From positions 14,769,527 to 14,833,526 of the forward strand of contig CM042548.1 of the NCBI GenBank assembly GCA_023630585.1: a stretch of 64,000 bases of DNA, given 5' to 3'. The notes beneath the pieces are model-generated. The model was given only the letters and a program-made list of their open reading frames with translations, was not told the origin of the DNA and ran no database searches. This DNA comes from Cranoglanis bouderius (lineage: Eukaryota; Chordata; Actinopteri; Siluriformes; Cranoglanididae). Both the position numbers and the translations under genes were made by a program. Shown here piece after piece: positions 38,743 through 52,418 of the stretch. Position 1 is the first letter of the stretch. Each line of letters opens with the position of its first letter.

Positions 38743-39036
38743 TGCGAGGAAAATTACATGTATTCAGAGACGGGTTAAGCACTTGCTTAAATAAATTTTC
38801 TGGATGTGTAAATTACCTGTGGGTAGTTCATGTCTCGGAGGTTGCCAGATGTTTCTCAAGTATAAGCGTCTGAAACGGTTTCTCAAAAGCATCTAGACCA
38901 CCTTTAAACACAAGCAATTGCCTATACACTATCTAGTCAAGAAAAATCATAGGCATGAACTACACTCAGGTAATTTGCATAATCTGAATAAAGAGTCCAG
39001 TAAATTATCTCTGAATACACATAACTTTCCATGCAT
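38743..39036. repeat. Degenerate inverted-repeat element
   Basis: The left arm 38743-38835 (gaggaaaattacatgtattc, agagac, gtaaattacctgtgggtagt, tcatgtct) is complementary to the right arm 38951-39036 (aggcatgaactacactcagg, taatttgcat, ctctgaatacacataacttt). The spacer is about 115 bp. Many mismatches between arms show it is old. Confidence 0.65.
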
Positions 39037-40102
39037 TAATAGTAAGATAATCTTTGGACTTACAGTATATCATGGACTTATGTCACAGTTGGCATCTCTT
39101 AATGCAGTTCTTGTGGCATATATGCAATTAACAAAGGCAGTAATTTCAACATTTCTCTGTACTGAGAAAAATGAAGCAAAATATTTGCACTTTTTTTCTT
39201 GTTTTCAATGTAAAACAAGAAACGTAAAGTCCGCTGACTGAGGGAGGGATGTGATTCACATGTTACACAGGTCATCTTCCACTGATCTACGTGCAAATCC
39301 TATTCCTCTCCCCAAGTCCATTAATTCTGGGCTAGCCTACACTACAATACTGAGCCAGTAGATATTATGGGATTAGGCTAAACTGAGTCACACACTGAGA
39401 CACACACACACACACACACAAAAACCCAGAATCTTCAGCATTAACAGCACAAGAACTGTTTCTATTATACTTCATCACTTATTAGGTAACTTTGTGCGAT
39501 TTCACTACATTTGGTCAAAAGCTGAAAATGGCTCAGCACTCTTCCCAAAATGGACCCAGAATCATTCTTAGATAAGGATTTAAATCATAAATATGTGGCC
39601 AAGTGAACATTGCTGTGTCCTGTGTTTGAAATGAGTCTTAGTAAATAGTATCAGCTACATTTCGTGAAAGCACGGATTCCCAGCATGCCTGGTTTAAGAC
39701 ATATGTGTATGGTTCAGTAGTAATTGTTCATAAATAAGCAAAGAATGAAACTGATCTCAAAATCCATATTTGAACATTCAAAAAAAAAAAACAACTAAGC
39801 TTACACCACAGCCACTAAACCTGAGCCCAGTCTTGAGCAGGGAGTTTCTGAGCAAAGCAGGACATCGACAGAGACTCACTGACCTCTTATTACAGATCAA
39901 ATATCATTGGGAGTCTCTCTGGATGGAGCCTTGATCAATTATTAATTAAAGCGACTGTTGTTTTTACTAAAGACACCAGCACACTTTAGCACCAGCTGCT
40001 TCCCTCTGCCATTAATACAGTACCACTTAATACTTAATGAGTGACTGCCCACGCTGAAGGGTCCATTGTGATATTACAGATCACAAAACAAGAAACAACA
40101 TG

Positions 40103-40105
<3 letters not shown>
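39037..40105. other. Intronic sequence, partly unique
   Basis: Short (AC)n near 39403-39420. 39820-40070 is non-repetitive (gatggagccttgatcaatta, ttaattaaagcgactgttgt) and could be conserved non-coding DNA. Confidence 0.4.

Positions 40106-40175
<70 letters not shown>
40106..40175. repeat. (GT)n microsatellite
   Basis: A pure 70-nt run; (CA)n in the nrxn3 transcript. Confidence 0.95.
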
Positions 40176-40177
<2 letters not shown>

Positions 40178-40264
40178 AAGGTTGTAGGGTGACAAAATCT
40201 GCCCAGTCCAATACAAACAATGCTTTTAGAGTCTTGCTGTGACTGTAATTGCCACATGTATTCT

Positions 40265-40440
40265 AATATTTATAAAGTAAGGAATGAAATGCTCTGTGTC
40301 ATGCTGTTATATAAAAAAAAAATAAAAAATCGACAGTGGAATGATGTGATGAAGCAGAGTTACTGTTACCAACTTAAAGTTGATTATTTTCCAATAACAG
40401 CACATCCTGAAGTGTTTCATTCCTCTTTGAATAATTTGAC
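40265..40440. repeat. Foldback repeat family, copy 6 (central palindrome)
   Basis: aaggaatgaaatgctctgtg tcatgctgttat on the left is complementary to ataacagcacatcctgaagt gtttcattcct on the right, with gatgaagcagagttactgtt accaacttaaagttgatta between. Confidence 0.75.
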
Positions 40441-41087
<647 letters not shown>

Positions 41088-41470
41088 TTCAGCAGTACTG
41101 GAATGTAGTATATAATAATAGAGATGAGTACCGCATGCCATATGAGTGAAATGACATTCTCTGAAAGCACAAAATGAAAGCAATGTGAGAACTGATCATG
41201 GACCAGCGGTTTTCCCTGAGGCTCAAAACAAACCTATCTCTAGAGATTTTCTTTTTATGAAAATCCTTACTAGGAGGGGACAAAGGGCTTTTAATCTGCA
41301 CCATAATGGTAAAACGGACAGAGATGAGCGCACTGGGCCATGTGCCGGACAGCCGACGTGCTGAATTATGAAATCTTAATGAAAACATCGTTATACTTCT
41401 GAATGGACACCGGGGACCGAGACTGTTATTGAAGCATAATGGTAATGGTGTTCTAGTGTGGTTTTCTTGC

Positions 41471-41522
<52 letters not shown>

Positions 41523-43088
41523 GAACATGTGGAAGATGCCAGAGGCAATGGCGCACAAGAGAAGTAGTGCAGTTATGGCTGCCATAAATCCAGGCGGCTT
41601 TAGGAGGGAGGCCATTACAGGACGAGAGCCCTCGACACGAAGGCAACATTTTGATCAATTGCACTTTCAGCCCTCGCAGGACAAAATGGACAGTTGCCAG
41701 AAAGTGCTCTCTGTACGGATTTATGACTCCCACTTGAATCTTTGATGGGGGTATGCTACAAATGCTTGTCATCATCAAAGGCGTGATGTCAAACAGGGAG
41801 CAAGCAGCAGCGGTAATACAGTCGGCATGGGAGACAAATAATCAGCTCATAAATAATCAAAGAGATGAGGTAAGGAAATGCTGAGCAGGTCGGCTGAGAA
41901 TAGGTCGTGTTTTTTTCTATCTGACAGACTGACTGACTTGGTAGTGCAGATTCAGGCCCGCCAGTCTGGGTATCTTCACTGGGCCTCATTTGTCACGCTG
42001 GATATGTATGAATTTATTTGTACAATGTAATCAGGAGCATTTACACCAGAAATGTAGTGGCTAACTAGCTCCTGAATTTGTGTATATTGACATAAAAAGA
42101 CACACTAACATGAAGCTCAATTTATTATTCAATTCAAATAATGTAATTTGTCATAGTTGACGCAAATGCGGAATCTACCGTCACATTTACATACAATTAC
42201 ACACATGTATTTAATGAAATCTTTTGCCTTTTTATTAGTTCATCAAGTTATCCCCAGTAACTGGAAAGAAGCAATCCAAAACAAATTTCTAAATTAAGAT
42301 AAGACTAGCTATTCAGATAGGACAAAAGTAATGGCACCCTATAAAATGAGGAAGAGTTAATGTGTGCCTGTGGAAGCTGCTGTGCTGCAATGGTTGAGCT
42401 GCATTACTGGAAAATTCAGTACACACCAAGATTAGGAAGTGCTCTTTCACCATTTAGCTGCCATTTAATTGTTGTTTTTAGCTCTCTGTGATCTTTGCAG
42501 TTTTTGAAGTTTTGTAAGCATCACCAAATGTAAATGTGCAGTGAACAAGCTTGGTAATTGATGGCTGATTGGCATGAGTATGAAGAAAATAAGCATTAGA
42601 TAGCATCAGAGATTTCTAACATAGCCTTTTGTAACATAGCCTAGTATAATTTTTTACTAATACAATCTATAATCACTGAAGTGTTTATGTTAGAACATGA
42701 CAATATACTCTGCTCAAGCTTTGAAGAATGTGCAATGGCTAGCTAAGTTAGCCCTATGTAGCCGTCAGTAGCCTAGGCCTTGGCAGCATTAGCTATGGAG
42801 CTAATTTGTATGTAAATATGTAAATGTGAAAAACTCTGAATGTATTACCAAAGTATATCTATTCTGTAAAGATATCTAAGCATTTATTTTCATTTCAAAT
42901 CCATTTCACTTGGCAGATGAAAATCTAAATCTATGTACAAGGCACACATAGCCCACCATGAAGATCATGTGACATCTGAAAACAATTATGTCATTTCCTG
43001 GACCCTGGGATGATATTTATAATCAGACACAATTAGAAATTTTTTTTGGAAAGGTACAGGAGGCAAGTGTGTATTTTTATGCACTTTG

Positions 43089-43089
<1 letters not shown>
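41088..43089. other. Intronic sequence with candidate conserved non-coding blocks
   Basis: 41100-41460 and 41525-41760 flank an (AC)n array (41473-41519) and are unique, mid-GC text (for example ggacaaagggcttttaatct and gcggctttaggagggaggcc). They have no good coding frame on either strand. 41990-43089 is AT-rich intron with nothing recognised. (AC)n follows at 43090-43143. Confidence 0.4.
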
Positions 43090-43147
<58 letters not shown>

Positions 43148-43494
43148 GGCATTTCTGGGATTCCATTGCTGCAAGCCTTGGGGGTGTCCTCTAGACAGTG
43201 TATCCCAAGCATCCGTCATGCTTTGATGGGCGGGATCGATACAGACACTGAGAGAGAGTGAGCGTCCGTTTTCCTCTATCCTGACCAGATGAGACCCCAA
43301 CGTACCGTCCGGCAGAGGAATGACTTAGCACGTACCACTTACACACCAACACACTCTAATAAGCATCCAGCCCGTATTGTCACAAATCATTATCGTTGTT
43401 AGAATTTCTACATTTTGCCTGAGGTTGGGTTGGAAAATACCACAGCACATGCAAACACACAGCTTCAAATGCCATTAATAACAGCTTTCTCTTG

Positions 43495-43794
43495 CTGTGT
43501 ATCATATAAGAAATAAAACTCTCCACTGAGTTACTGTTAGCACCCTGATATAGACTTTTCTTTTCCTATAACAGCGTGTCATAAAGGGTTTTATTGCTCA
43601 TATAACCACAGAAATTAACCAATGATTATGATTTTGTACTAATTAAACAATGAAACATACTTTTTACCCATTTAACTTCTTGCTATCACTTATAGTAGTT
43701 GTTCTTTCATTTTCTCTTCAAATGAATGTTATTATTATTATTATTATTATTATTAGTAGTAGTAGTAGTAGTAGTAGTAGTAATAGTAGTAGTA
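43495..43794. repeat. Foldback repeat family, copy 7, followed by (ATT)n(TAG)n
   Basis: gagttactgttagcaccctg, ttttcctataacagcgtgtc and ttttattgctcatataacca mark the family. The arm ends near 43725, just before ATT/TAG trinucleotide runs at 43730-43794. Confidence 0.7.
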
Positions 43795-44077
43795 TGTTAA
43801 CTATTATTTTTTTATAAGAATAATTTATTGTATAATTTCTGTACAGTCCAATTTTAGTGGTTTAAAATAGTTAATACACTAAGCATCCATGGTAATGTCA
43901 GTGAAATCAATATCTGATTATTCACTTCAGTGATGAATGAAGTCATTGTCATCATGGTAACATAAAATTTTGACAGGCCTGGCTACTGTTTAATAAATCG
44001 CTGGAAGTCAAATATAGAGAAATGTATATTTATGCTTATTTATTGTAATGAGTGTAAAGCTGCAGCAATGTTCCTCT

Positions 44078-44169
<92 letters not shown>

Positions 44170-44174
<5 letters not shown>

Positions 44175-45766
44175 GGTATAGAAAAGAATCACCCCCCTTT
44201 AAAATAATAACATTTTGTTGCTTTTCAGCCTGAAATGAAGACGGACACAGTTTTTGTTTTAACCAGCTGTATTTACTCAGTGAAACTTATAACATCCAAG
44301 TCAAAGATATAATAACAACATATAACAACAACAAAGATATAATAACAACAAATAACAACAACAACATGTCAGGAAAAAATAAATAAATAAATAAATAAAC
44401 AGAATCACTGAGTTGGAAAAAGGATCACCCCCCTCCTAAAAATGACTTGTAAACTCAATAAGGTGTAGCTAATCACCTTCTCAATGGCACGCAAAGCCAT
44501 TTGACTTTCAACTGTGATCAGCTGTGGTCATTTTGATTAGCTCAGCATGAAAAGAGCTTTCCTGGAGCATTTTGTAGTGCAACTGAAGCATTCAACCAAC
44601 TATGGGTAGCAAGGCACTGTCAAAAGATCTCCGGGATAAAGTTGTGGACAGGCACAAGTCAGGAGATGGATACAAAAAAAATTAAAAGGCTTTATCAATG
44701 CGTAGAAGCACAGTGATATCTATTATTAAGAAGTGGAAGGTATTTGGTACAACACAGACCCTCCCTGGATCAAAATGTCGCTCCAAACTGGATGAAAGAG
44801 CCAGGAGGAAACTGGTCAGAGAGGCTACCAAGAGTGACAAAGACAAAGAGTGGTCATTGTGTGCATGGGACAACAATATCACAAATACTCCACAAATGTG
44901 GCTTGTATGGGAGGGTTGCAAGAAAAAAGCCACCCACGACTGAGCTTTGCCTAAACGCACCTTGAAGATTCTGAGGCCACATGGAAAAAGGTGTTATGGT
45001 CAGATGAGACTAAAATTGAATTATTTGGCCTCAACACCAAACGATATGTCTGGCGGAAATCCAATACAGCTCACCATCCAAATAACACCATTCCTACAGT
45101 AAAGCATGGAGGTGGTAATATCCTGTTATGGGGGTGTTTCTCTGAAGCAAGGACTGGAGCATTTGTCAGGATAGAAGGAAAATGGATGGGGAAAAATACC
45201 GTCAAATTCTTGAGGAAAATCTGCTGCCCTCTGCCGGAAGAAGGTTTACTTTCCAACATGACAATGACCCAAAGCACACAGCAAAACCGACCACACAGTG
45301 GTTGAAGGAGAAAAAGGTGAATGTCCTTGCATGGCCTAGTCAGAGCCCAGACTTCAACCCCATTGAAAATCTGTGGAATGACTTGAAGACTGCAGTCTAC
45401 AAACGGTCACCATCAAATTTAACTGAACTTGAGCAGTTCTGCAAAGAAGAGTGGGCAAATATTGCAAAGTCTAGATGTGCAAAGTTAGTAGAGACATATC
45501 CCAACAGACTAAAGGCTGTAATTAAAAAAATAAGGCAAATTAAAGCAAGGGGGTGATCCTTTTTCCAACTCAGTGATTCTGTTTTATTTATTTATTTATT
45601 ATTTATTTCCTGACATGTTGGTGTTATATCTTTCACTTGGATGTTATAAGTTGCACTGAGTAAATACAGCTGGATAAAACAAAAACTGTGTCCGTCTTCA
45701 TTTCAGGCTGAAAAGCAACAAAATGTGATTATTTTAAAGGGGGATGATTCTTTTCTATACCCACTG
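44170..45766 (+). mobile_element. Tc1-type transposon, about 1.6 kb, ends intact, transposase broken
   Basis: The ends read (C/T)AGTGGGTATAGAAAAGAAT on both sides, flanked by TA. Each end has an inner copy of the motif (ggaaaaaggatcacccccct at 44415; its complement at 45548-45567), the outer/inner layout of IR/DR elements. The inverted repeats are about 220-280 bp long, with recent-looking AAATA and AACAAC expansions in the left one. Long (AT)n runs abut both sides (44081-44169, 45787 onward). The same family lies inverted at 51048. Confidence 0.92.
44602..45556 (+). pseudogene. Tc1-type DDE transposase, frameshifted
   Basis: It starts ATG 44602 (MGSKALSKDLRDKVVDRHKS), with the helix-turn-helix region KDLRDKVVD... 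and STVISIIKKWKVFGTTQTLP. It continues with the catalytic [11 protein letters not shown] (45001), [33 protein letters not shown] and [19 protein letters not shown], ending [12 protein letters not shown] at a stop. All three catalytic residues (D, D, and E with a 34-residue spacing) are present, but the protein is split over three frames, with breaks near 44685 (an A-rich run), about 44935 and about 45180. Intact relatives are about 340 residues. It is therefore dead as a gene. Confidence 0.9.
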
Positions 45767-45786
45767 TATGTGTATGTATGTGTGTG

Positions 45787-45928
<142 letters not shown>

Positions 45929-46061
45929 TTTCTACACAGATTATTTTAAAGGTTGAGTGTTTGTATGTTATGCAAATATCCTAAAATGGATTTGGATTTG
46001 GACGCCGGTCCATTAACCTTATGTTGAAGGGAATCTGGAACCATGGCACATTTTGTGTTTC

Positions 46062-46064
<3 letters not shown>

Positions 46065-46129
<65 letters not shown>

Positions 46130-46416
46130 CTCTCCAGACAGTGTCAGTGTGAGACTGTGTCTCAGAAACCATTTTCTGGAGGAGAGGCCTGCTGCCTGCC
46201 GCAATCCTTGTTCAGCTCCACTGGTTTGCTCCACCCTTCTGCAGTCCTTATAGTCGCTACTATTAGCTTTTTCCTTTTCTGGTTGTGTGTGTGTGCTACT
46301 GCTTTTTTATTTTTAATTAGTATTAAATCACACTCAGTGAGTAACACAGTGAAGTACAAAGCATAGATGACGATCTCTAATAACTCTCTAATATTCCAAT
46401 ATGATGTGTGAATGTT

Positions 46417-46472
<56 letters not shown>

Positions 46473-46614
46473 ACAGAGAGATGCATCGGGTTTGGACAAG
46501 AGTGGGTGTGAGAGCAGCAGGGAGATTTGGACTTGGACCAGGTATGAGAAGACACGGACCATCTGCTGGATGCCTTTGATAAACATAGCAACCATGCACA
46601 CACCCTATGCTAAA

Positions 46615-46668
<54 letters not shown>
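46065..46668. repeat. Cluster of three dinucleotide arrays
   Basis: GT at 46065-46126, GT at 46420-46471 and AC at 46617-46668. The GT and AC arrays face each other as complementary arms. No gene lies between them. Confidence 0.95.
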
Positions 46669-46670
<2 letters not shown>

Positions 46671-47579
46671 ATTCACACCTGAGGGCAATTTAGAGTCACC
46701 AATTCACCTGCCTGCATGTTTTTATTTGACTTTATTACATTTTATTTTACATTTTACAATTTAAACACTGGCTAGCACCAACATGCTGACTTGTTATTTT
46801 TGCTTTCCTCTTATATGCACTACAACCTGGAGAATGAAATGAAAATAATATCACCATTATGTCATTGTAACTTTAGTAGCATTGCTGAGACTAGCTACAG
46901 GCGCCTGGCATACGGTGGAGCGTTTATTTACGTACATTATAAAGCTGTCCTTCCACATTTTCACCGTATTGTGTGCGAATTGCCAACAGACGACTTGTAG
47001 CTGTGATGTATTTTGCACTATTGTTATTTTTACATGTGTCATTTTGCCTATTTTTGTTACTTGCGTTAATGAAGGAACATCTGTGAAACTGAACACTGAA
47101 TATATTGTTACTATAAATTAACTGTATATATCATTTATGCTTAAAGGTGTGCAAACTTATTAATATTAATATTTTGCAATAATTACCATTTCTGCAATTT
47201 AAACACCAGATAATTATATAATAAGTTCATCTGACTGCAGCAGCGTTCATTCAGAAATAATAAAGGTCAAGATGAGGAAAGATTAAAAAGAGGAGATGAA
47301 TACGTGAACTTAGTTTAAAGGCCACACCGTACTAGGACTGAGAGCAGGATTGTCTCTTTTAGCTTTTCTTAGATATGATGAACCCTCAGCTCGTTTCAGC
47401 ATGTGCAGTTCTGCCCATGCTCTTAAAAGCTGATAAAAGTCAAGTCAATTCAAGTCAAGTCAAGTAGGTTTTTAGTGTCATTCTCCTATATAGCTTGTAT
47501 ACATTGGAACGAAATGACGTTCTCAATTCTGTTCCGTTACTCCTTTCTCTGAGGGACGCACACATCATGAGCATCATGA
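46669..47579. other. Intronic sequence, no gene seen
   Basis: AT-rich; a short tcaagtcaagtcaa direct repeat lies near 47440-47465. Confidence 0.6.
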
Positions 47580-47597
47580 GGAAGAAAGAAAGAACAA

Positions 47598-47696
<99 letters not shown>

Positions 47697-47975
47697 GAAA
47701 GAAAAACAAATGGCATAACCTCATCTGTCTGACCAAAACAAAGTCCACCAATATCTTACACAGACTACATAGTGTTTCTCTGTCTTCTCTGATAATTCAA
47801 ACTACAATACAGACCACTGAAAAACGAAACAAAACAACACACGTTGAAAAAAATAATAAAAATCATAAAACTATGTGAAGAATAAGAAAAAGTCAACAGC
47901 AAGAAAGACAAGGATAGGAGAAAAAAACAGAGAAAAAGTAGTTAGAGTAAGGGCAGATGCCAAAACTCTAGCACA

Positions 47976-48063
<88 letters not shown>

Positions 48064-48064
48064 A
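47580..48064. repeat. Two (AAAG)n tetranucleotide arrays
   Basis: 47580-47703 and 47974-48064, both polypurine on the plus strand. The Lys/Arg-rich open frames here are artefacts. Confidence 0.95.
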
Positions 48065-49064
48065 GTAGCCATAAACACTGAAGTTTTGAAATGTTTCTGC
48101 ACACCACTGTTTAATAGTTAATAAATAATAATTCCTTAGAATACTTAAGAATAAAATAAGATAAATTAACTACAATGCACATGATTGATAAATAAAATAA
48201 AATGTAATATCATAAAAATAAAAATAAATAAATAATAGCAAGCCAAAGCAAAGAAAAACAAGAAGAAGCAAAAAAGGAGCAAAGGATGATGGCAAAAAGT
48301 TATCAATGCAAAAAGTAACAAAATATCCTCAATTTTATTATTATACAGATCGTTTCGCTAAACTACATAGTAATTGATTTGTTTGTTTGTTTTTTTAAGT
48401 TAAAATGCACTGAAAAGGCATAACCTTTAATACATAATAGATTGATTAAAATAATGGACACTACAGGTGATATAAAGAAGATAAAATTAGGAATGATGCC
48501 ATTCTTCCTGGGAAAGGTTTTAGTCTTAAAAAAAAAAAAAAAAACTGCACTGATGTTATCCTTATCCTTTAAACGCTCGAGCTGATCCCTGTGTGTAGGA
48601 CCAAACATGAAACTACATCAGAGTCAGTAGGTGTAGATTAACACTTCCTCCTTTCCTCCACAGACTCTTATTATTCCATTCTGCAGGTTTTAATTGTCGC
48701 TTTCACGATCTGTTTTAATCTGTGCCATTAGCTGGATTTCATTAATTATTTCCTGTTTTCAGTTACAGGTATGACTGGAATGAGGAGCTCTACGAGGGCC
48801 ATGTGAGAGGGAGAAAATAAAAGTTTGAGCACATGTTTCAAAAGGAATGTAATTTAAAGTATCTGAAATCATACAGGATGTTTGTGTTCTTATCCGTCTA
48901 ACATTCCAAAGAAAGAATCTTTAAAAAAGAAAATGCATGAAGCGCAGACGATGCAAATCCATTCGAGACGTGGAATTGCTTCATATACGAGGTTAATCAG
49001 TAAAGCAAAAATATTTGACTAACGTGAAATATCTTGGCTTATGTAAAATCTTCACCCATATATA
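48065..49064. other. Intronic sequence, no gene seen
   Basis: A-rich with AAATA patches (48120-48240) and an A-run at 48530. 48600-48830 is less repetitive. No gene is recognised. Confidence 0.6.
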
Positions 49065-49274
49065 CAGTTCCCTCCACTAATATTGGCATCCTTGGTAAAT
49101 ATGAGCGAAGAAGCCTGTGAAAAATTGTCTTTATTGTTTAACCTTTTGATCTTTTGTTCAAAAAATTCACAAAAATACTCAAAAATATCAAACAATTGCA
49201 AACACAACACAGGTTTATAAAAAAAAAAAACTTTGTTAAATATCGGTGTGTAACAGTTATCGGCACCCTTTTAG

Positions 49275-50424
49275 TCAACACTTTGTGCTACCTCCCTTTG
49301 CCAAGATAACAGCTCTGAGTCTTCTCCTATAATGCCTGATGAGGTTGGAGAATACATGGCAAGGGATCTGAGACCATTCCTCCATACAGAATCTCTCCAG
49401 ATCCTTCAAATTTAGAGGTCCACGCTGGTGGACTCTCATCTTCAGTTGACCCCACAGGTTTTCTATGGGTTTCAAGTCAGGGGACTGGGATGGCCATGGC
49501 AGGAGCTTGATTTTGGGTCAGTAAACCATTTTTGTGTTGATTTTGATGTATGTTTTTGATCATTGTCTTGCTGGAAGATCCGACCACGGCCCATTCTAAG
49601 CTTTCTGGCAGAGGCAGTCAGGTATTCATTTAATATCTGTTGATATTTGATAGAGTCCATGATGCCATGTATCCTAACAAAATGTCCAGGTCCTCTGGCA
49701 GAAAAACAGTTCCAAATCATTAAAGAGCCACCACCATATTTAACTGTGGGCATGAGATACTGTTCCATATGGCTACCTCTCTGTGTACACCAAAACCACC
49801 TCTGGTGTTTATTGCCAAAAACCACCTATTTTGGTTTCATCTGACCATAGAACCTGATCCCATTTGAAGTTCAAGTAGTGTCTGGCCAACTGAAGATGCT
49901 TGAATTTGTTTTGAAAGTGACAATGTGAAGGCCTATGGTAACCCATACTCAGAATTTGTCCTCTGCATTTAACCCATCCAAGTTAGTGCACACACATTAG
50001 GAGTTGTGAGTAGTGAACACACACACTACAAACCGTGAACACACCTGGAGCAGTGGGCAGCCATTTTTGCTGCGGCACCCTGGGAGAAGTTGAGCATTAA
50101 GGGCTTTGCTCAAGGGCCCAGCAGTGGCAGCTGTAGGTGACTTCGGATTGTAGTTTTGGAGACTTTCTGACCCCAAAAAGCAACTAACTTCTGCAATTCT
50201 CCAGCTGTGATCCTTGAAGATTTTTGGGCCACTCGAACCATCCTCTTCACAGTGTGTTGAGACAATATAGACACACGTCCAATTCCAGGTTGATTCATAA
50301 CATTTCCAGTTGACTGGAACTTCTTAATTATTGCCCTGATGGTGGAAATGGGCATTTTCAATACTTGTGCTATTTTCTTATAGCCATTTCCCATTTTGTG
50401 AAGCTCAACAACCTTTTGCCGCAC
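49275..50424 (-). pseudogene. Tc1-type transposase, second family, interrupted and frameshifted
   Basis: The N-terminal frame MRQKVVELHKMGNGYKKIAQ, MPISTIRAIIKKFQSTGNVM and GRVSILSQHTVKRMVRVAQK (50424-50160) holds the paired-like DNA-binding region. The frame is then cut by the nested repeat. The catalytic half resumes at 49825 with FGNKHQRWFWCTQRGSHMEQ, MPTVKYGGGSLMIWNCFSA and IFQQDNDQKHTSKSTQKWF, then breaks frame, and ends [19 protein letters not shown]...[11 protein letters not shown] (49475-49275). The first catalytic Asp region lies in the damaged part. Confidence 0.88.
49912..50134. mobile_element. Dispersed repeat nested in the Tc1 element
   Basis: taacccatactcagaatttg, tctgcatttaacccatccaa, gagcagtgggcagccatttt and gctttgctcaagggcccagc form a repeat unit that I recognise as very common in teleost genomes. 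It replaces the middle of the transposase gene, so it inserted after the Tc1 copy. Boundaries are approximate. Confidence 0.65.
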
Positions 50425-51047
50425 AACACAGCTATATTCCTTGGTCTAACGCATTGTTATGAATGACTACGGGAATTTGACCTATGTGTTACCTCATATT
50501 TATAACGCTGTGAAACAGGAAGTCATGGTTGAACAATTTCCTGTTCCTAGTCACCCAGGTGTACTAAAAAAAATGTAAAATATCAATGGGAATATACTTC
50601 AAATATATTTTTCTCATATGAATTCATAGGGGTGCCAATAATTGTTGCACACCTATATTTAACAAAGATATATATTTTTTGGATAAACCTGTGTTGTGTT
50701 TGCAATTGTTTGATATCCATGAGAGCAGAATATTTTCTTTATATTAATATTTTAACAAAAGATCAAAAGATTAAACAGTAAAGACAATTTTTCACAGCCT
50801 TCTTTGCTTATATTTACCAAGGGTGCCAATATTAGTGGAGGCCAAAGCTGTAGATAGAAGATGCTTCTGTTATAAATAAACCCAATTACGTTCATATATG
50901 TTACATGATACTTTTTAAAAAAGTGAGTTATAGCTAATTATAAAGCTAATCGTGCAGGCATGTATATTTCCAATCGTATATTTAAATAAATGCGGGCAAG
51001 AGGTTGATCATTAGACCAAAAATGACATTTTTCCATAGATAAATTGC

Positions 51048-51207
51048 TATGGGTATAGAAAAGAAGCACCCCCCTTTAAAATAATCAAATTTTGTTGCTT
51101 TCCAGCCTGAAATGAAGACAGACACAGTTTTTGTTTTATCCAGCTGTATTTACTCAGTGCAACTTATAACATCCAAGTGAAAGATATAACACCAACATGG
51201 CAGAAAA

Positions 51208-51238
<31 letters not shown>

Positions 51239-52418
51239 ATAGTACAGATGTGTCTGTACTAACTGTTGGGATATGTCTCTATGAACTTTGCACATCTAGA
51301 CCTTGCAATATTTGCCCACTTTTCTTTGCAGAACTGCTCAAGTTCAGTTAAATTTGATGGTGACCGTTTGTGGACTGCAGTCTTCAAGTCATTCCACAGA
51401 TTTTCAATGGGGTTTAAGTCTGGGCTCTGACTACTCCATGCAAGGACATTCACCTTTCTGGCAGACAACTTTCTGGCAGAGGGCAGCAGATTTTCCTTAA
51501 GAATTTGACGATATTTTGCCCCATCCATTTTCCTTCTATCCTGACAAGTGCTCCAGTCCCTGCTGCAGAGAAACACCCCCATAACAGGCTATTACCACCT
51601 CCATGCTTTACTGAAGGAATGGTGTTATTTGGATGGTGAGCTGTATTGGATTTCTGCCAGTCATATCGTTTGCTGTTGAGGCCAGATAATTCAATTTTAG
51701 TCTCATCTGACCATAACACCTTTTTCCATGTGGCCTCAGAATCTTCAAGGTGCGTTTAGGCAAAGCTCAGTCGTGGGTGGCTTTTTCTTGCAACCCTCCC
51801 ATACAAGCCACATTTGTGGAGAATTTGTGATATTGTTGTCACATGCACACAATGACCACTCTTTGTCATAAATTCCTGCAACTGCTTCAGAGTTACTGTA
51901 GGCCTCTTGGTAGCCTCTCTCATCCAGTTTGGAGCGACGTCCTGATCCAGGGAGTGTCTGTGTTGTACCAAATACCTTCCACTTCTTAATAATAGACTTC
52001 ACTGTGCTTGTAGGCATTGATAAAGCCTTTGAATTTGTTTTGTATCCATCTCCTGACTTGTGCGTGTCCACAACTTTATCCCGGAGATCTTTTGACGGTA
52101 CCTTGCCACCCATAGTTGATTGTTTGTTTCAGTTGCACTACAAAATGCTCCAGGAAAGCTCTTTTCATGCTGAGCTAATCAAAATAACCACAGCTGATCA
52201 CAGTTGAAAGTCAAATGGCTTTGCGTGCCATTGAGGTGATTAGCTACACCTTATTGAGTTTACAAGTCATTTTTTAGGAGGGGGGTGATCCTTTTTTCAA
52301 CTCAGTGATTCTGTTTTTTTATTTTTTTTTAAATTATTTTTTATGGTGTTATATCTTTCACTTGTATAAGTTGTACTGAGTAAATACAGCTGGATAAAAC
52401 AAAAACTGTGTCCGTACT
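51048..52418 (-). mobile_element. Tc1-type transposon, same family as 44170, inverted and truncated
   Basis: The left end starts ...gggtatagaaaagaagcaccc with the first bases and the TA lost; the right end stops inside the outer repeat at ctgtgtccgtactgtg. Inner motifs and the whole gene order match the 44170 element in reverse orientation. The left inner repeat is replaced by an (AAAT)n run (51207-51240). Confidence 0.9.
51265..52113 (-). pseudogene. Tc1-type transposase, broken copy
   Basis: It begins MGGKVPSKDLRDKVVDTHKS at 52113, then STVKSIIKKWKVFGTTQTLP, breaks frame near 51750, and continues [20 protein letters not shown] (51710). The middle Asp motif (QHDND) has been deleted. It ends [18 protein letters not shown]...CAKFIETYPNS at 51265 (stop at 51259). 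It has about the same age and damage level as the 44602 copy. Confidence 0.88.

Larger units (their letters stand above)
49065..50850 (-). mobile_element. Tc1-type transposon of a second family, with a nested insertion
   Basis: The left end CAGTTCCCTCCACTAATATT and the right end read back as CAGCTTTGGCCTCCACTAAT are flanked by TA (49063-49064, 50851-50852). The inverted repeats extend about 220 bp each: aaagacaatttttcacag and ttgcaattgtttgat appear on both sides, and inner ggcacccttttagtc-like motifs are present. The transposase runs on the minus strand. At 1786 bp it is longer than usual because a different repeat sits inside it at about 49912-50134. Confidence 0.9.
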
